A stretch of 64,000 bases of DNA from Haberlea rhodopensis (taxonomy: Eukaryota > Streptophyta > Magnoliopsida > Lamiales > Gesneriaceae). The stretch is from assembly GCA_907163345.1 (NCBI GenBank), contig CAJQUN010000003.1, positions 744,001 through 808,000 of the forward strand, written 5' to 3'. The notes under the pieces were generated by a model. It was not told the DNA's origin. It was given only the letters and a program-made list of their open reading frames with translations, and searched no databases. Positions 1-11,426 of this stretch are shown here, piece by piece. Positions within the stretch are counted from its first letter, which is position 1. The number at the start of each line of letters is the position of its first letter. Made by a program: the position numbers and the translations under genes.

Positions 1-65
1 TTATCTTATCTGAGTTACTTTAAGATTGACATGACACATCACAGTGCACCTTGCCACTTTTTGAT

Positions 66-74
66 TATAAATAG
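66..74 (+). promoter_or_regulatory. TATA box inside Copia A, upstream of its lost third ORF
   Basis: The sequence TATAAATAG is followed by about 35 bp of CT-rich leader and an ATG at 110. It sits well inside the element, not in the LTR, at the place where element C has the leader of its third ORF. It may be a private promoter for that ORF. Confidence 0.4.
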
Positions 75-307
75 CATGCTCCCTGCCTCACTACATTTCA
101 CACTACAATATGCATATCTTCAAAACCTCACTTACGGTTCTTGCATCTTGTCTGCAATTCTCATTCATGGGTTCATTACTTATCTAAATTAACCTTACAT
201 GGGTTCATTACTTATCTAACCCATCTCTGCTAGCTCCAGCTTCACGGACCAGTCGTGATGTTCACCACGAGCCTGGAATTTGGAAAGCAGATGCTTGGGT
301 GCTGATG

Positions 308-323
308 ACAAAAAGGGGGGAAG
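308..323 (+). other. upstream polypurine tract of Copia A
   Basis: A purine run of five A and six G lies about 400 bp before the LTR-adjacent tract and codes for K-K-G-G in the third-ORF remnant. Element C has the same arrangement at 24422-24436. Confidence 0.5.
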
Positions 324-710
324 ACAGAGACTATGATGATGAACAGAAGTCTACTTTGAAGATAAAGTTTATTTTCTAGGTTTTCTTTTGTTCTAATTTC
401 TTTGTATGTACTTTTTCTCTCCCTCCCTTTGCCAACAACTCTGAAACTAGCCAGCTCGGATCATTCCATACTGGCAATGTTTCTCAAATTGTTACCCACA
501 TGAATAGATTGTAGACATATGATTGTTGTAAGAATTGTAATATGTAAACATAATTTATTTTAAATAATAATGATATTCTTTTACTACTCGTAATATGCTT
601 ATTTATCTAACAATATTTGCTACTCTCCACTGCTATGCTTCTAAGTCTTAACAGGCATCTGATGTTCAATGTTCAAGAAAGAGTCTCCACTTCTATGTTT
701 TGTCATCACC

Positions 711-724
711 AAAAAGGGGGAAAT
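711..724 (+). other. polypurine tract of Copia A (plus-strand primer)
   Basis: AAAAAGGGGGAAAT directly precedes the TGTTGG start of the LTR, as expected for the plus-strand DNA priming site of a plus-oriented LTR element. Confidence 0.8.
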
Positions 725-1880
725 TGTTGGGAAAATATTTCTAAGTTTTGGTGATCACAAATATCTACCGCTTGAAGTATCCACTGCATTGAAATAATGA
801 CTAACTCTATAAATGTCCACTTGATAAAAGACAAAGCCATCTACCTGGTGAAGAGTCATCTACCGAGTGAAAGGATAAAAAGATATCTACCGGATACAGA
901 AGAGTGAACGTCCACTGGAACAAGAGTACCAACAGACGTCTAAGGAGTTATTAGTTGACTTCTGTCCATCAGACTAAGTAACTAATAACTATCCAACACA
1001 GTTCACCATGCAACCATCAGATATACAACAAAAGAGAAATCAGCAGACGTATAAAGCAACAAGGCAAAACAAGTACAACTCATTCTGACAAAGGTACAAC
1101 AAAGCGTCACACCATTATGATATCCGCGCCACCATTAGCGTCATAATGAAAGAGCCGTTAATTAACAAAATTGGAAAGAAGACAAACAGAATTTGGAAGG
1201 AAATCAGGAAGCTGATTTCAAGCAGAACTTTCCAATTGAAGAAAAGTTATCATTAGACCACTGTGTCTATAAATACGCCGAAGTGAAGAATGGAGAAGGT
1301 GCTGATTAATCTGATAAAATTCAAAAGACACAAATCTACTTCATTCATTGAAGCAAAACCTAAAACGCTTTATTGAGATATTCTGAAGTTTTTTGCAAGA
1401 GCAGCAAAGCAACCTTATTGTGATCTTGAAGATCAAAGCCTAATGAGTCTGCTGCTCAAAGAACACTCAAAGCTTAAGAGATTTGTAATTTTGTGTGAGT
1501 GTTGTAAAACACATTAGAAACAACTAAGAGAGTTGTGTTGCTAGGAGTTTAGGCCAAGCTATGTGAGTGCGTAAGAAGATTGTATACTGAAAAGTGTAAG
1601 CCAAAGTATTCTAGTGTAACCTTCCTGCAAATGAAGAAGTGAAGACGTAGAAGTGTTGTGCTTGGAATTTCTAGAACATATTCTGTGTCATTTACTTAGT
1701 GTATTTTACCATTCAGTTACCAAGTCCAGCAGACGTCTTTCGCACTATTACCAATGTCTGCTGACTTGCCAACTATTGATAATCTACTGTAGTACTTCAC
1801 AATCTGTTGTAACGAGAAGTATCGAATTTGAGTTTAGTGTTGATTTAACCCCCCTTCTAAACACTACTCCGATCCTAACA
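725..1880 (+). repeat. 3' LTR of Copia A
   Basis: The LTR is 1156 bp, starts TGTTGGGAAA and ends ACTCCGATCCTAACA. The end matches the ATCCTAACA end of the Copia C LTRs, but the rest is largely unlike them, so A and C are relatives rather than the same family. The polypurine tract on its left marks it as the 3' LTR. The partner LTR is outside the window, so the target duplication (right-hand candidate CGTGC) cannot be checked. Confidence 0.8.
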
Positions 1881-1883
1881 CGT

Positions 1884-2492
1884 GCCATGTGATAACACTA
1901 GCAATATTTAGTATAGTGATCCACAAGCAAGAAATAATACCAAAAACCATCAATAGATGTAGTCAGAGTGAGACCCCAAACATCAATATACAAAGTGAAG
2001 CGGGTGTAAACTAATAAGAGATGACGCAACAAATGGTAATTGTTGAGATTTATTACGAAAACACGAGTCACATAACATGTTTATGACTTTATTTGAATGT
2101 TTAACAATAGGTAAGCAAAAATGCGAAATAATAAAAGATACAATCCTATAGGAGGGATGCCCTAGACGAGCATGCCAAATTGTAGAGGAAACACGTGCGC
2201 CAAAAAGTGCAAACAAGGCGAGGGTGGAGACGAGCACGATGGAGACTGAATGTAGCAAACATCGTTTTTACATGCCTTTGGCCAGTAACGCCCCCGTGAC
2301 CTGATCCTTGAAACGAAAGTGAGTGGCAAAAAATTCAAGTGAAACACCATTAGTTTTTGTAAATTGGTGCACTGATAATAAGTTTTGGCCAGCATTCGGA
2401 ACACATAATATATAGGATAAATAGAAAGTGCGATCAGGGAAGCACAATATTACCAATATATGTGATATGTAAGCCAGATCCATCGGCAATAT
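1884..2492 (-). pseudogene. Copia pol remnant (protease end, pre-integrase, integrase start)
   Basis: Read on the minus strand, this gives the end of a Copia protease region (V-P-N-A-G-Q-N-L-L-S-V-H-Q). The GAG-pre-integrase motif W-H-A-R-L-G-H-P-S follows, with a C-x2-C zinc pair (C-D-S-C). The start of the integrase core follows in turn, with I-D-V-W-G and then V-D-H-Y-T-K-Y. Several frameshifts break it. It is cut on its right by an LTR scrap at about 2493 and on its left by element A at 1880. The fragment is old and not functional. Confidence 0.8.
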
Positions 2493-2985
2493 GAACCTCC
2501 TATGTACCCGAGGCGATCAGTTGCCTTGGAGGAGGCGATCGATTGCCTCAGCCAGTAGAGTAATAACGATCGGTCGCCTCTCAGTGGAGATCGATCGCCG
2601 CGTGCAGTTTCTTCTGAAATGCTGCGTCCTTTCATGTGCAAACTCAATTTTTCGTGGATGGTTACTTCCTAAAGGCATCCTTTGATGGAAATAGATGGAA
2701 TATAACACCCCATATGAGTTCAAAACGTCAGATTTCAAAATTACAACACATCATATTGATAATCAAAGCAAGATCAATCATCCTTGCAATTTTTCTGCAT
2801 CTTGTTCATTCTTCATTTGTGTAAGAGAGTTTTGAAACTTTTGTGGTTGTGAGACTGGTGATTTTTAGTGATATTATCACAAGTAAGAAGTCGTTGTATC
2901 TTGGGAGAAGATTGTCATATCCCGTAAGCATCATGTGTGGGGCAAATTCTTCTTAAGGACAAAGTGTTATACACTTGCCTCGATT
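2493..2985 (+). repeat. LTR-like scrap with GCGATCGATYGCC motifs
   Basis: The first 115 bp hold four copies of a GCGATCGATTGCC-like palindrome. Next come a leader-like stretch (TCTTGTTCATTCTTC, TGTAAGAGAGTTTTG) and AAGAAGTCGTTGTATC, which together resemble the R/U5 part of a plant Copia LTR. No ends or target duplication could be set. The same palindromic motif recurs in unrelated elements at 10.8, 14.6 and 34.1 kb. Confidence 0.45.
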
Positions 2986-3858
2986 ATTAGTTCTTGACAT
3001 CTATCACTACCCGACAAAGCAACTACATTTCCTGTCGATTTTGAAGCATCCCAGACAACAAAACTTACATGCAGAAAAAGAGAGAAAATGTGCAGAAATT
3101 TTTTTAGCCATGTGATCCTTAAATGAAGTGTATATAGACTGTTGATTTTCGTGGATTTTGGATTTATGATTTAGTAGTTAAAAATCATTTTCGGTTTTTC
3201 ATAGAAATTTTGACTGAGAATGGGGAAAAATATACATTGTTTCATGATTCGTTCTTTATATATTTACATTCCTCATAAAGCAATGTTTCGATTCCATATG
3301 TGACATGTTAAATTTCAACGAGAATTGAAAAAGTTATGAGCATTTGAAATTGTGGACGTTTTACATGCATAATTTGAAATTCTTAAAAAATAAGGAAAAA
3401 GATGATGAACAGTAACAATCATTCCCACTCTCCACTTGATGTGGGTTGTCAAACATGATCTTAGGAGTGTCGGATCCATGATATAAGAGCACCATAGAAT
3501 TGAACATGGAACTGTTGGAATATGATTGCTTATTTGTTGCGCATTGAAAATTTGTTTTTCGTGTGTTTGTCAGAATGACCAAAAATATTCTGTTATGTTA
3601 TATTTGTATAGTTCTATCATACCCGAACTAAAAATAAAATAAGATACAAGTTTAACAATATACGGACTGTAAGTTGTAAAGTTGGATCCAAGAGATATCA
3701 CAACACATGCATGACATTAGCACAAAACTCGCTTCCTTCGGCAAGTGAAGTTTAACTTCACATTTGGAGAGCGGAAGGGCATGTATAGAAGGTCATTGAC
3801 ATCTAACTGACACCCTCTCTTCGATTTGACTTGTCATAGTGAGGGGTGGACAAATGAC
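2986..3858. other. AT-rich intergenic stretch, nothing recognised
   Basis: No coding, RNA or terminal-repeat signal was recognised. The short open frames here have no family features. Confidence 0.5.
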
Positions 3859-4009
3859 GGTTTGTTTGATGATGGCCTTAAGGGTAGTGCCTTTAGGGGC
3901 ATCATCACCATTCATTTGGAATCTTTTTTTTAAAAGGAAAAAAAGATTCCATTTGGATGGTGGATGTTGCTCCTGAGAGCAGCGCCCTTAAGGGCAGCAA
4001 CAAAGTTTC
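3859..4009. mobile_element. Mutator-type foldback MITE
   Basis: The 151-bp unit folds on itself almost completely. The left arm GGTTTGTTTGATGATGGCC and the complement of the right end GAAACTTTGTTGCTGCC share CCTTAAGGG blocks, and the inner arms (CATTTGGAATCTTTTTTT) pair around an A-rich loop. The 10-bp direct repeat GACAAATGAC stands on both sides (3849-3858 and 4010-4019). Arms beginning with G and a 9-10 bp target duplication fit MULE-derived MITEs. It has no coding capacity. Confidence 0.7.
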
Positions 4010-4472
4010 GACAAATGACATATAACAGATTGTGGATAGAATTATTAGTCAGTGGGTATATAATGCAAAAAACAAGTTAGAATGAGTATATTCCTAAGCT
4101 TGCATCCTAATTCGCATGGGGTGAAATATCCTCATTTGGACCAGGTCTCAAATGTCCTTGCCAATGCCTGTGATAATGTTAGTATGCTTGAGAAGCATCC
4201 GTTTGCGGGGGTTATAAAGGAAAGGACTGAACGTGTTCATACTGTTAACACTTTTCTTATGTACTTTACCGCTTTGTAGACAATCATGTGGTAGGTTATT
4301 ATTTCAGTGTAAATTTAAACTCATGATAATGTAGATACTTAATTATTTTTAATTTACAAGAATGACCTTCAAATTAATGTACTATTTATTCTCTTTTATT
4401 TTTACATTCGGCTTCAAACCAACCATTAACTAATATAAGCATGCATAATTGATCATCAGAAAGAATACTTCT

Positions 4473-6130
4473 TTAGTCTCTAATGATTAGAACACATGAT
4501 GAGAAGGCTAATTCCGAGGCAACGCTTGATGATGGTATCAATAACACGTCTCTAGCCATTGTGGTTAAGACGGAGTAATGTCTTACATTTGCCTTCCACA
4601 ATTGTAAAACATCAAAATTCTCATCTGTTATGAAATCTTGACTCAAGTAGAATTGCAATTCATACGACGTGCTAGAAGTTGCTCCTTTTCCTTTAAGCTT
4701 TTTCCTATCCGAGACTCCTTAACAAAGTTATCCTCCCGCTTCTGGAGTGACCCTTGTCTTCGTTTTCCACCTCCCTTTGTTGTGGTGATCATTTTACTTA
4801 TTGACTTACACATATTTTTGTAGAGAATACAATATTGACTTCTATTCATTGTCACCATCATTCTCCAAAAATTATGAATAATACTCAACAAAATGTTTCA
4901 AATGACAATAATCCTTGACTAGGATATAATAATGTTGTTGTATAGTTCAGATGTGGTATTTGTTCTCATTTTTTTAAAACTTGCCCTTATCAAACCAACA
5001 AAAAAACTTGCAAATCTTCATTTTTTTGTAAATTCTATAATTTTACAAAATATATTAAATAGTAATGGAAGAAATAAACATAATTAAGATAAGAAACACT
5101 GATAAAACGTTTTGTAGCTTCTTTTAATGTTGCTAACAATGATACACAATTACTAGCAAAAAAACCAATAATCATTATTTAAAATTACCTTTCGTTAGTT
5201 TCTTGCATTTTATAAGAATTATAAAATGAAGTTATGATGGCTTTATAAGGTAGCATAGAAATTAACATGTGATACAACGAATTCCAACGAGTATCGCTTG
5301 GTGCTGGTAAAACAATATGCTTAACACCATTAGATATATATTTTTGTTTCACGCTTAATACATGACTGGCATACCATTTAGCACAATATTGAAGTTTTCC
5401 AATATTTAACGATTCAAAATTTGCATAACCAACTTTTACGGTCAAATTAATAATATGCATACACATCTTACATACAAAAAAACACCATCAAATATTGTTT
5501 TTTTAAAAATAAAAAAAAGTTAATCACCCATCACAGTTTGTTATTTTATTCGTTTTCTAGGTTGATTGAAAATATTTTATCTTGAATTTCATAAGTTTTA
5601 CAAATATTTAAAATACACTTTGCATTACATACTCCGTATGTATACAATCTAATTCGTCTAAATATAATTTTTTTAATGCAAACATTAATTTTCGTAGATT
5701 CATGACAAGTAACAACAAGAAATGAAAGCACTTTAACATCCACATACAATTTTTAGGCAAAGTATGTCTAGAAATATTTATAAAAGCAAGTTGTATGACA
5801 TAAACAAATTAAATAAATCCGTCATGTTCACGTTGTATAAAATGAAATTCACATTGCTACATATTTTTACTAGTGACTGCAATTAATTAAGGCTGTTAAA
5901 ACAAAATTTGTGCGGGTTTGGGGATTTATTTTCGATTGTGTTGTTTCTCTACCTATTGATTATAGTTTATGTTAATCAAAATAATTTTTTTAACTAAATA
6001 TTTTTTAAAACGTTCTTGTACCTCCATAAGAACAAACAGTTTTATACAAATAATTTCTTCTACATAATTTACAAATTGCGATAGATTCATCGGTACCTTG
6101 TTTTTGCTAGATATCAAAATGTTCATCCTT
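4473..6130 (-). pseudogene. degenerate hAT transposase
   Basis: Three blocks in transposase order lie on the minus strand. Near 6130-6020 is a BED-finger-like segment (E-H-F-D-I, then C-K-L-C). At 5466-5185 is the mid-domain, with H-I-I-N-L and then D-T-R-W-N-S-L-Y, typical of hAT proteins. At 4658-4473 is the C-terminal dimerisation block (A-R-D-V-L-L-I-P-S-S-S-V-A-S-E). Stops and frameshifts separate all blocks. Terminal inverted repeats and an 8-bp target duplication were not found. Confidence 0.7.
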
Positions 6131-8639
6131 TGCTTCTGTTGGAATGAGATGTTGGTCTACTCGCAGCGATAGTGGCTCCGGATGACTCGACTTGCTGTCT
6201 CTCATGGAACCGGAAGGTTCTATAAATTGTTCGAGTTCCTGAGCTTCGATGTTTAAATATGCACCTACAACATCAAAGTCAACAAAAAATCAAATTCTTC
6301 TTTTTATCGGGAATTGGTGGGGGCAAATTCATTGATGGGGAACCGAGTATCTGTCATATTGAATACGCGTGACAACACTTTACGACTATGTTTTATTAAG
6401 TAACTATTAAGTTTTACTAAGTCATGAACTTAAATGTTAGATATTCTTAATTATCTGGAAATAATATAAGTCATTTTTAATAAATTCATAATAATACTGT
6501 TAAGATAGCATGATATTAATCAACCACATGCCATCCTTGTGCCAGGGATGTCCACCAGCACATGGTGCAACACTGTGCAAAGCCAATGTAATGGCATTAA
6601 TGGTGCTTTTTATTTAATTTTTTTAATTTTTTATGTTTTTCAATTATAGTAATAATTTTTAAAGTATTTAAATATAATTTTTTTTATTTTCTTCATTTTC
6701 TTAAGACTATGTTAACAATTTTAAAAGTAAATAATCAATTTCTTAAAAACAAGTAAGTAATCAATCTAATTATTTTATAAATACGTAAGTAATTATTTTG
6801 ATTAGTTTAATTTTTCAATAAATAATTTAAGTAATTACTTTTCCTATTTATTATTTATATGATCAATCATTTGTCATTTTACCATAAGCTATAGCTAGTG
6901 GTAATGACGTAACTATATCTTTAAAATGTATTACATCCCAAGCGTCATGATTCAAACGCTATCCAAACAAGAACAATTATTGCAATTCAACAATCTCCCT
7001 CCCAATAATTACACTTACTTGCATTGAAAACATGACATTGGCTATGATACAAATTGTAGGCTCAAAAGCTTATCGTTTTACCAAAAAGTTATAGATTGTG
7101 GTAATTGTGCAACTCTAATCTTTAAATCATATTGCATCCCAAGCATCACATTTAGAATACTCTCTAAGCAGGGACATTTATAGTGCACTCCAACATAATT
7201 CATATGTATATTGTATTTAGTTTGCTATATTATTTAATTAATATAAAGTAAGTAAATTGTTTGTTTAAATTAATTAATTAAACTGTGAAGCATTGTTATA
7301 AATTACTTAAATGTCAATTTAATATATAAATAGTTTAATAATTTATAAATAGACATTTTATATAATAAAATAGGGGTGCTTAACGGATCGGTCTGGTCCG
7401 GTACGATCCGGAATCGGTGAGTTATTGGTAAAAAAACTGATGTTGGTCTAAAATAATCAATGCGTCGGTGGCGAGGCAGATGGAATATTTATTCGCAAAA
7501 TGTAAAAAGGATCATCCACATGAATGTGGGAGGGGCCTCACCACTTGATCATAATTGGTCCATCAGCCACCCACCTCCATCAATGTAGACTAGACGACTT
7601 TTGAGTACTCCCAATATTTAATACATCAGACGCTTGGACGCACACGCCGACACAATGATAATGATACGATATGATAGGGACACGATGATACGGATATTCA
7701 AAATTTTTAAGGTAGGACATGACTGAAACATGTCTATATATATAATAAAATTCAAAATTTTAAATTCTAAAAACATGTAAAAGTAACAAAAATATTCTAA
7801 ATAAATTCAAGAAATATAATAAATTAATGAATATCACTAGAATCATCATATTATCACCAATGCTAACATCAAATATATATTACTTCAATTAACATCAAGT
7901 TTAATAAGTACGTCCAAACAAAAGATAACACCAAAAATATTCTTACCAAATACATGTCACTGAAATTATCATAGTATAGATACAAAAAATAATTTATCAT
8001 AGTATCACCCATAGCACGAATTGTATATTATTCACTAAACATAAAGTTTAACAAATATATCCAAATTTCATTTTAGTCCAAACTTTAAAATTGTACAATT
8101 AACCCAAAGGTTCCTTAAAAAGTATACCATTGAAGGGATAAAATGCACTTCAAAAATAACAATAGGGTAATCTGCACCTAACATTGGTTGAAAGAGTTTT
8201 AACAATTTTCTCTAACCGACCAGCTTATTATCAATTTTAAAAATCAATCAACATAATCAAAAAATTCCAATTGATCTACAAGAGTATAAAAATATATGAC
8301 TTCGTCAGGATTCTATAATATCTTTTGTTGTATAATAATATTATTCATAAACTACTAGTGCAAAATTATCTATAATAATGTTAGTCGATTTATACAAAAA
8401 GGCCAACAATGGATGCAAACTAATTAAATATTGGGTACTAAAATGTTGCACAAAAGTATATTATATATTTTTTAAAATAGGCAAGATGCCCTGTTGTGCT
8501 TTCGATAAGGTACAACTTACCTCCTAGTGGTTTAAAATAGGTAACACATATGTGGTTTGTGAGTATGTACAAAATACCCCTACTTGATGTACGAGTTGCG
8601 TCTTCACTCAGTTGAATTCAGTGTTGGATGATTAAGATT
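6131..8639. other. AT-rich repeat-derived intergenic stretch
   Basis: No gene was recognised. Two diverged copies of one block (about 6885-6985 and 7078-7180, sharing the order ACCATAAGCTATAG, GGTAAT, TTACATCCCAAGC) point to old repeats. A GC-richer patch at 7380-7430 (GGTCTGGTCCGGTACGATCC) stands out without an assignable identity. Confidence 0.4.
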
Positions 8640-9074
8640 GGGAGGTGATGGACGCATGTGTTACCTTAGAGAATGTAGCTATCTACTGATCAGAATATGT
8701 AATCTCGTTTGAGTCGGTTTTCTTGGGATACCAAGGGCAGATAAGATGAGTATTTGCTTGCTCGTTTTTTAGTAGAGCTTAGTCGTTGCTCAGAGTATGT
8801 TGGTTTCTCTATGCTTGGTTTGGTGTTTATGCTGCCACCAGGGGTGATTCAGTTATAATAGTTGGAGGAGTTTTTTAACTTTTAGCTTTGTTTAGGTTTA
8901 CGTTCTGTATAGTGGGTTTTATTCCAACTGCCACATACATTTCCTGTAGGTTTCTAGCCTTCCCTAGTTGTAGGAATACTGTCTCTTTAATTATTTGTTA
9001 TCTTGTATTAGGGTTGGAGTACCCATTGTACTCTTATTTATATTTATAAATATTTGTCTTATATAAAAAAAAAA
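8640..9074 (+). mobile_element. 3' tail of a LINE-type retrotransposon (probable)
   Basis: The stretch ends with a TTGGAGTACCCATTGTACTC block, then TATTTATATTTATAAATATT and a ten-A run (9065-9074). This is the usual look of a plant L1 3' UTR and tail. No reverse transcriptase reading frame remains. Its 5' limit is a guess and no target duplication was found. Confidence 0.4.
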
Positions 9075-9493
9075 CCTACTAAACGGGATATTTTCGTCAT
9101 AAGATAAATTATCACTGACTCTTCAAACAGTGAGATTCCTATTGAGTGAATACGGAAGATGGGTTGGAAATGTCAGATGGCATATTATATATGGTGCAAA
9201 ATAACAAGGGGGTAATTTGTACCTAAAAGCTCTTGCACTATTATATTTGGTTGTGTTTGCAAACCCTCATAATCATTAGATAAACTTATTAATCAACCTC
9301 ATCCAAGTTTACTTTGAAGTGGACCAAATGCTAAGATTAATTACTCTAAATAATAGTTATCCTTCTTCCACAAGGGATAAATAATTTAGGTTTGTGCTCG
9401 AAGAGGAAAGAATGTCAAAGATCCTAATTTAAAGTTCTCATCTTATTACATCAATCCCTAATTTTACAATTTATATATGCATTTTCTCATTCA
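9075..9493. other. intergenic stretch, nothing recognised
   Basis: AT-rich sequence between the LINE tail and the old solo LTR. It may continue the sequence interrupted at about 8640, but the match is weak. Confidence 0.4.
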
Positions 9494-10307
9494 TATTCTG
9501 TTAGACATCTCGCAACAAGATCTGACCAATATTTTATTAACCTGATATTTCGACTCGATAGAAATTGAGCTTAGCTTTCCAAAGCTAACCTGATTGAAAA
9601 TTATTAAGTGCAACCAGTCTAAAGTACCAGCGACTATTTATTGTAGTATTTAATGAAGCATTAATGGTAAAAGCGACGTACATACTTTAGTTGATCCATT
9701 GTTGAAGACCTCACCTTAAACAATACAAGACAGAAAAACATTTATTAGACAAGAAATTCAATAACAAGTACAAGATATGAAAGTCTTCGCACAATAACCA
9801 AGACTGATTAATGTAGCTTAAAATGTTGCACATTTTCGAAAATTGAAGTTGACAAACTTTGAATATGCACGAATTAGGAAATATTAATGTTGACAAGATG
9901 TCTATATAAAGATGCAACTTCAAGGCTCAAACAACAACAATCATGAAAATTTATTGAAGCAATCAGCAACTCTCCCAAGAAAATATTATTTCGATATGCT
10001 CGTATCCAAAGTGTTGGAATCGAAGAGGGGGTGAATGAGATTCATTGGCTACTTTAGCGTTTTAAAATGAGTTTGAAAAATAAAAGAGCTTTGCGCTTTG
10101 CGGAAGTCTTACGTCAATCGATAAATAAAAAGAATAAGTAAATAAATGCGTAATGGAAATTAAAGCAATAAAAGACAAGAGATTTGTTATAGAAGTTCGG
10201 CGATGAATCGCCTACGTCTCCTCTTCCCGGTTAGATAACCTCCAACCTAGGTTCCACTAGAACAATTGGTCTTGGCCTTGAGGGCTCAAAGTTAGTCACA
10301 ACACAAC

Positions 10308-10432
10308 TCTTCCCGAGTTACAAAGCTCTTCCCGAGCACACTATTCTTCCCGAGTACATAAGCTCTTCCCGAGCACAATACTCTTCCCGAGTACACAAAG
10401 CTCTTCCCGAGCTATCAACACTCTTCACGAGT
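10308..10432. repeat. CTCTTCCCGAG minisatellite in LTR
   Basis: Seven or so units of CTCTTCCCGAG followed by 8-10 variable bases alternate between two spacer types, giving a period of about 20 bp and a higher-order period near 40. The corresponding array in the other LTR is 14069-14233. Confidence 0.8.
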
Positions 10433-10799
10433 CTTCTTGGCCTTAAGGGCTCCAAGGATAGCCACACACTTGCACCAACTAGACTTGTTGATGACTTTAC
10501 AATTTTCCAACTTGCTTTGGTGTTGGAGGACCTTTACAATAGATCAAATCAAAAAACACATTCACGGTGTACTCACACGAAGAAAACAAGACTCTAACAA
10601 AGAAGAGAATTACAAACTCCAATACAACAACAATGTATAGAGATTGCAATACAATTTGAAATAATAATTGATCAAGACTTTGTATAAGTTGTAGGCTTGT
10701 TCCTTGTCTTCAAAATGCTCCAAAGCATCAATATTTATAGTGTAGGAGGCCCCCTAGGCTCCTACTAGCCGTTGCTACACAAAAGGCTGAAATCACTCC

Positions 10800-11236
10800 T
10801 CGATCGCCTCAGCCATCGCCTCAGGCGATCTCCATCGCCGCGCCCCAACGGTCAGCATAGATCACGCATCGCCTCAGGCGATGTCCCGATCGCCTCAGGC
10901 GATCCAAAATAAAATCCAATGACGTAGCCTCAACAGCCTAAAATCTTGCATCGCCTCGGGCGAAGTCCAGATCGCCTCAGGCGTTCAATGCATCACCTCG
11001 GGCGATCATGCCATCGCGCCAGGCGATCTCCCCCTGCGCGCAGTCCTCGGCATCGCGTCAGTCGATGTGCGGGGCGAAGTGTCAAATGGTTGCCATCGCC
11101 TCAGGCGATGGTCATCATCGCCTGGAGCGATCTTCCTCGCATGCTCGCCTAGCCATCGCCTCTGTCGATGTGCGTGGCGATGCCTCGCCTGGCACCCATC
11201 GCCTGGGGCGATGATCACCATCGCCTGGGGCGATCC
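10800..11236. repeat. array of CpG-rich short palindromes in LTR
   Basis: About thirteen imperfect copies of ATCGCC-TCA-GGCGAT, each an inverted repeat able to form a 6-bp stem, are spaced irregularly at 16-45 bp. The stretch is far richer in CpG than its surroundings. Reading frames across it are by-products of the repeat and show no family features. Confidence 0.8.
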
Positions 11237-11412
11237 AGGCCAGAATATGCACACTCGATTTTCTTCATTCCAAACCACTTTTCATCACTTAATCTGCACA
11301 CTAAGTAGATGCATTAGTATAACAAACACAAGTTTTGTTGATCATCAAAACTCAAAGGTTGACCGGGGATAATTTAACGCATTAAACACAACCATGCATT
11401 TAAGGCTCAACA

Positions 11413-11426
11413 ATCTCCCCCTTTTT
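11413..11426 (-). other. polypurine tract of the gag-only element
   Basis: On the minus strand this reads CAAAAAGGGGGAGAT immediately before the LTR start. Four more CTCCCCCT tracts follow within 230 bp (11488, 11549, 11578, 11628). Confidence 0.8.

Larger units (their letters stand above)
1..724 (+). mobile_element. 3' internal end of Copia LTR retrotransposon A
   Basis: This is the tail of a Copia element whose body lies left of the window. It ends in a polypurine tract directly before the LTR that starts at 725. At 301-340 the reading A-D-D-K-K-G-G-R-Q-R-L then stop matches the end of the third ORF in Copia element C (A-A-D-K-K-G-G-K near 24418), so a similar third ORF probably existed here. 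Between a TATA box (66-74) and this C-terminal scrap only about 200 bp remain, so nearly all of that ORF is deleted. A roughly 33-bp spaced direct repeat (catgggttcattacttatct at about 166 and 199) lies in the gap. Family relationship to C is inference. Confidence 0.7.
10012..11412 (-). repeat. 3' LTR of the gag-only Copia element
   Basis: The LTR runs from TGTTGGAATC to GGCTCAACA and has 1401 bp. It holds a short minisatellite of CTCTTCCCGAG units (10308-10432) and an array of CpG-rich palindromes (10800-11236). Compared with the partner LTR it lacks one roughly 40-bp double unit of the minisatellite. Confidence 0.9.

Noticed and set aside
10800..11236. A CRISPR-like array
   Set aside because: Units are short, degenerate and irregularly spaced, the spacers are not unique sequences of constant length, and the DNA is plant LTR.
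10946..11372. Overlapping open frames on both strands (also 14682-15173 and 14807-15079) in the CpG-rich LTR arrays
   Set aside because: They exist because the repeat unit lacks stop codons in several frames; the peptides are repeats of the palindrome and occur on both strands.
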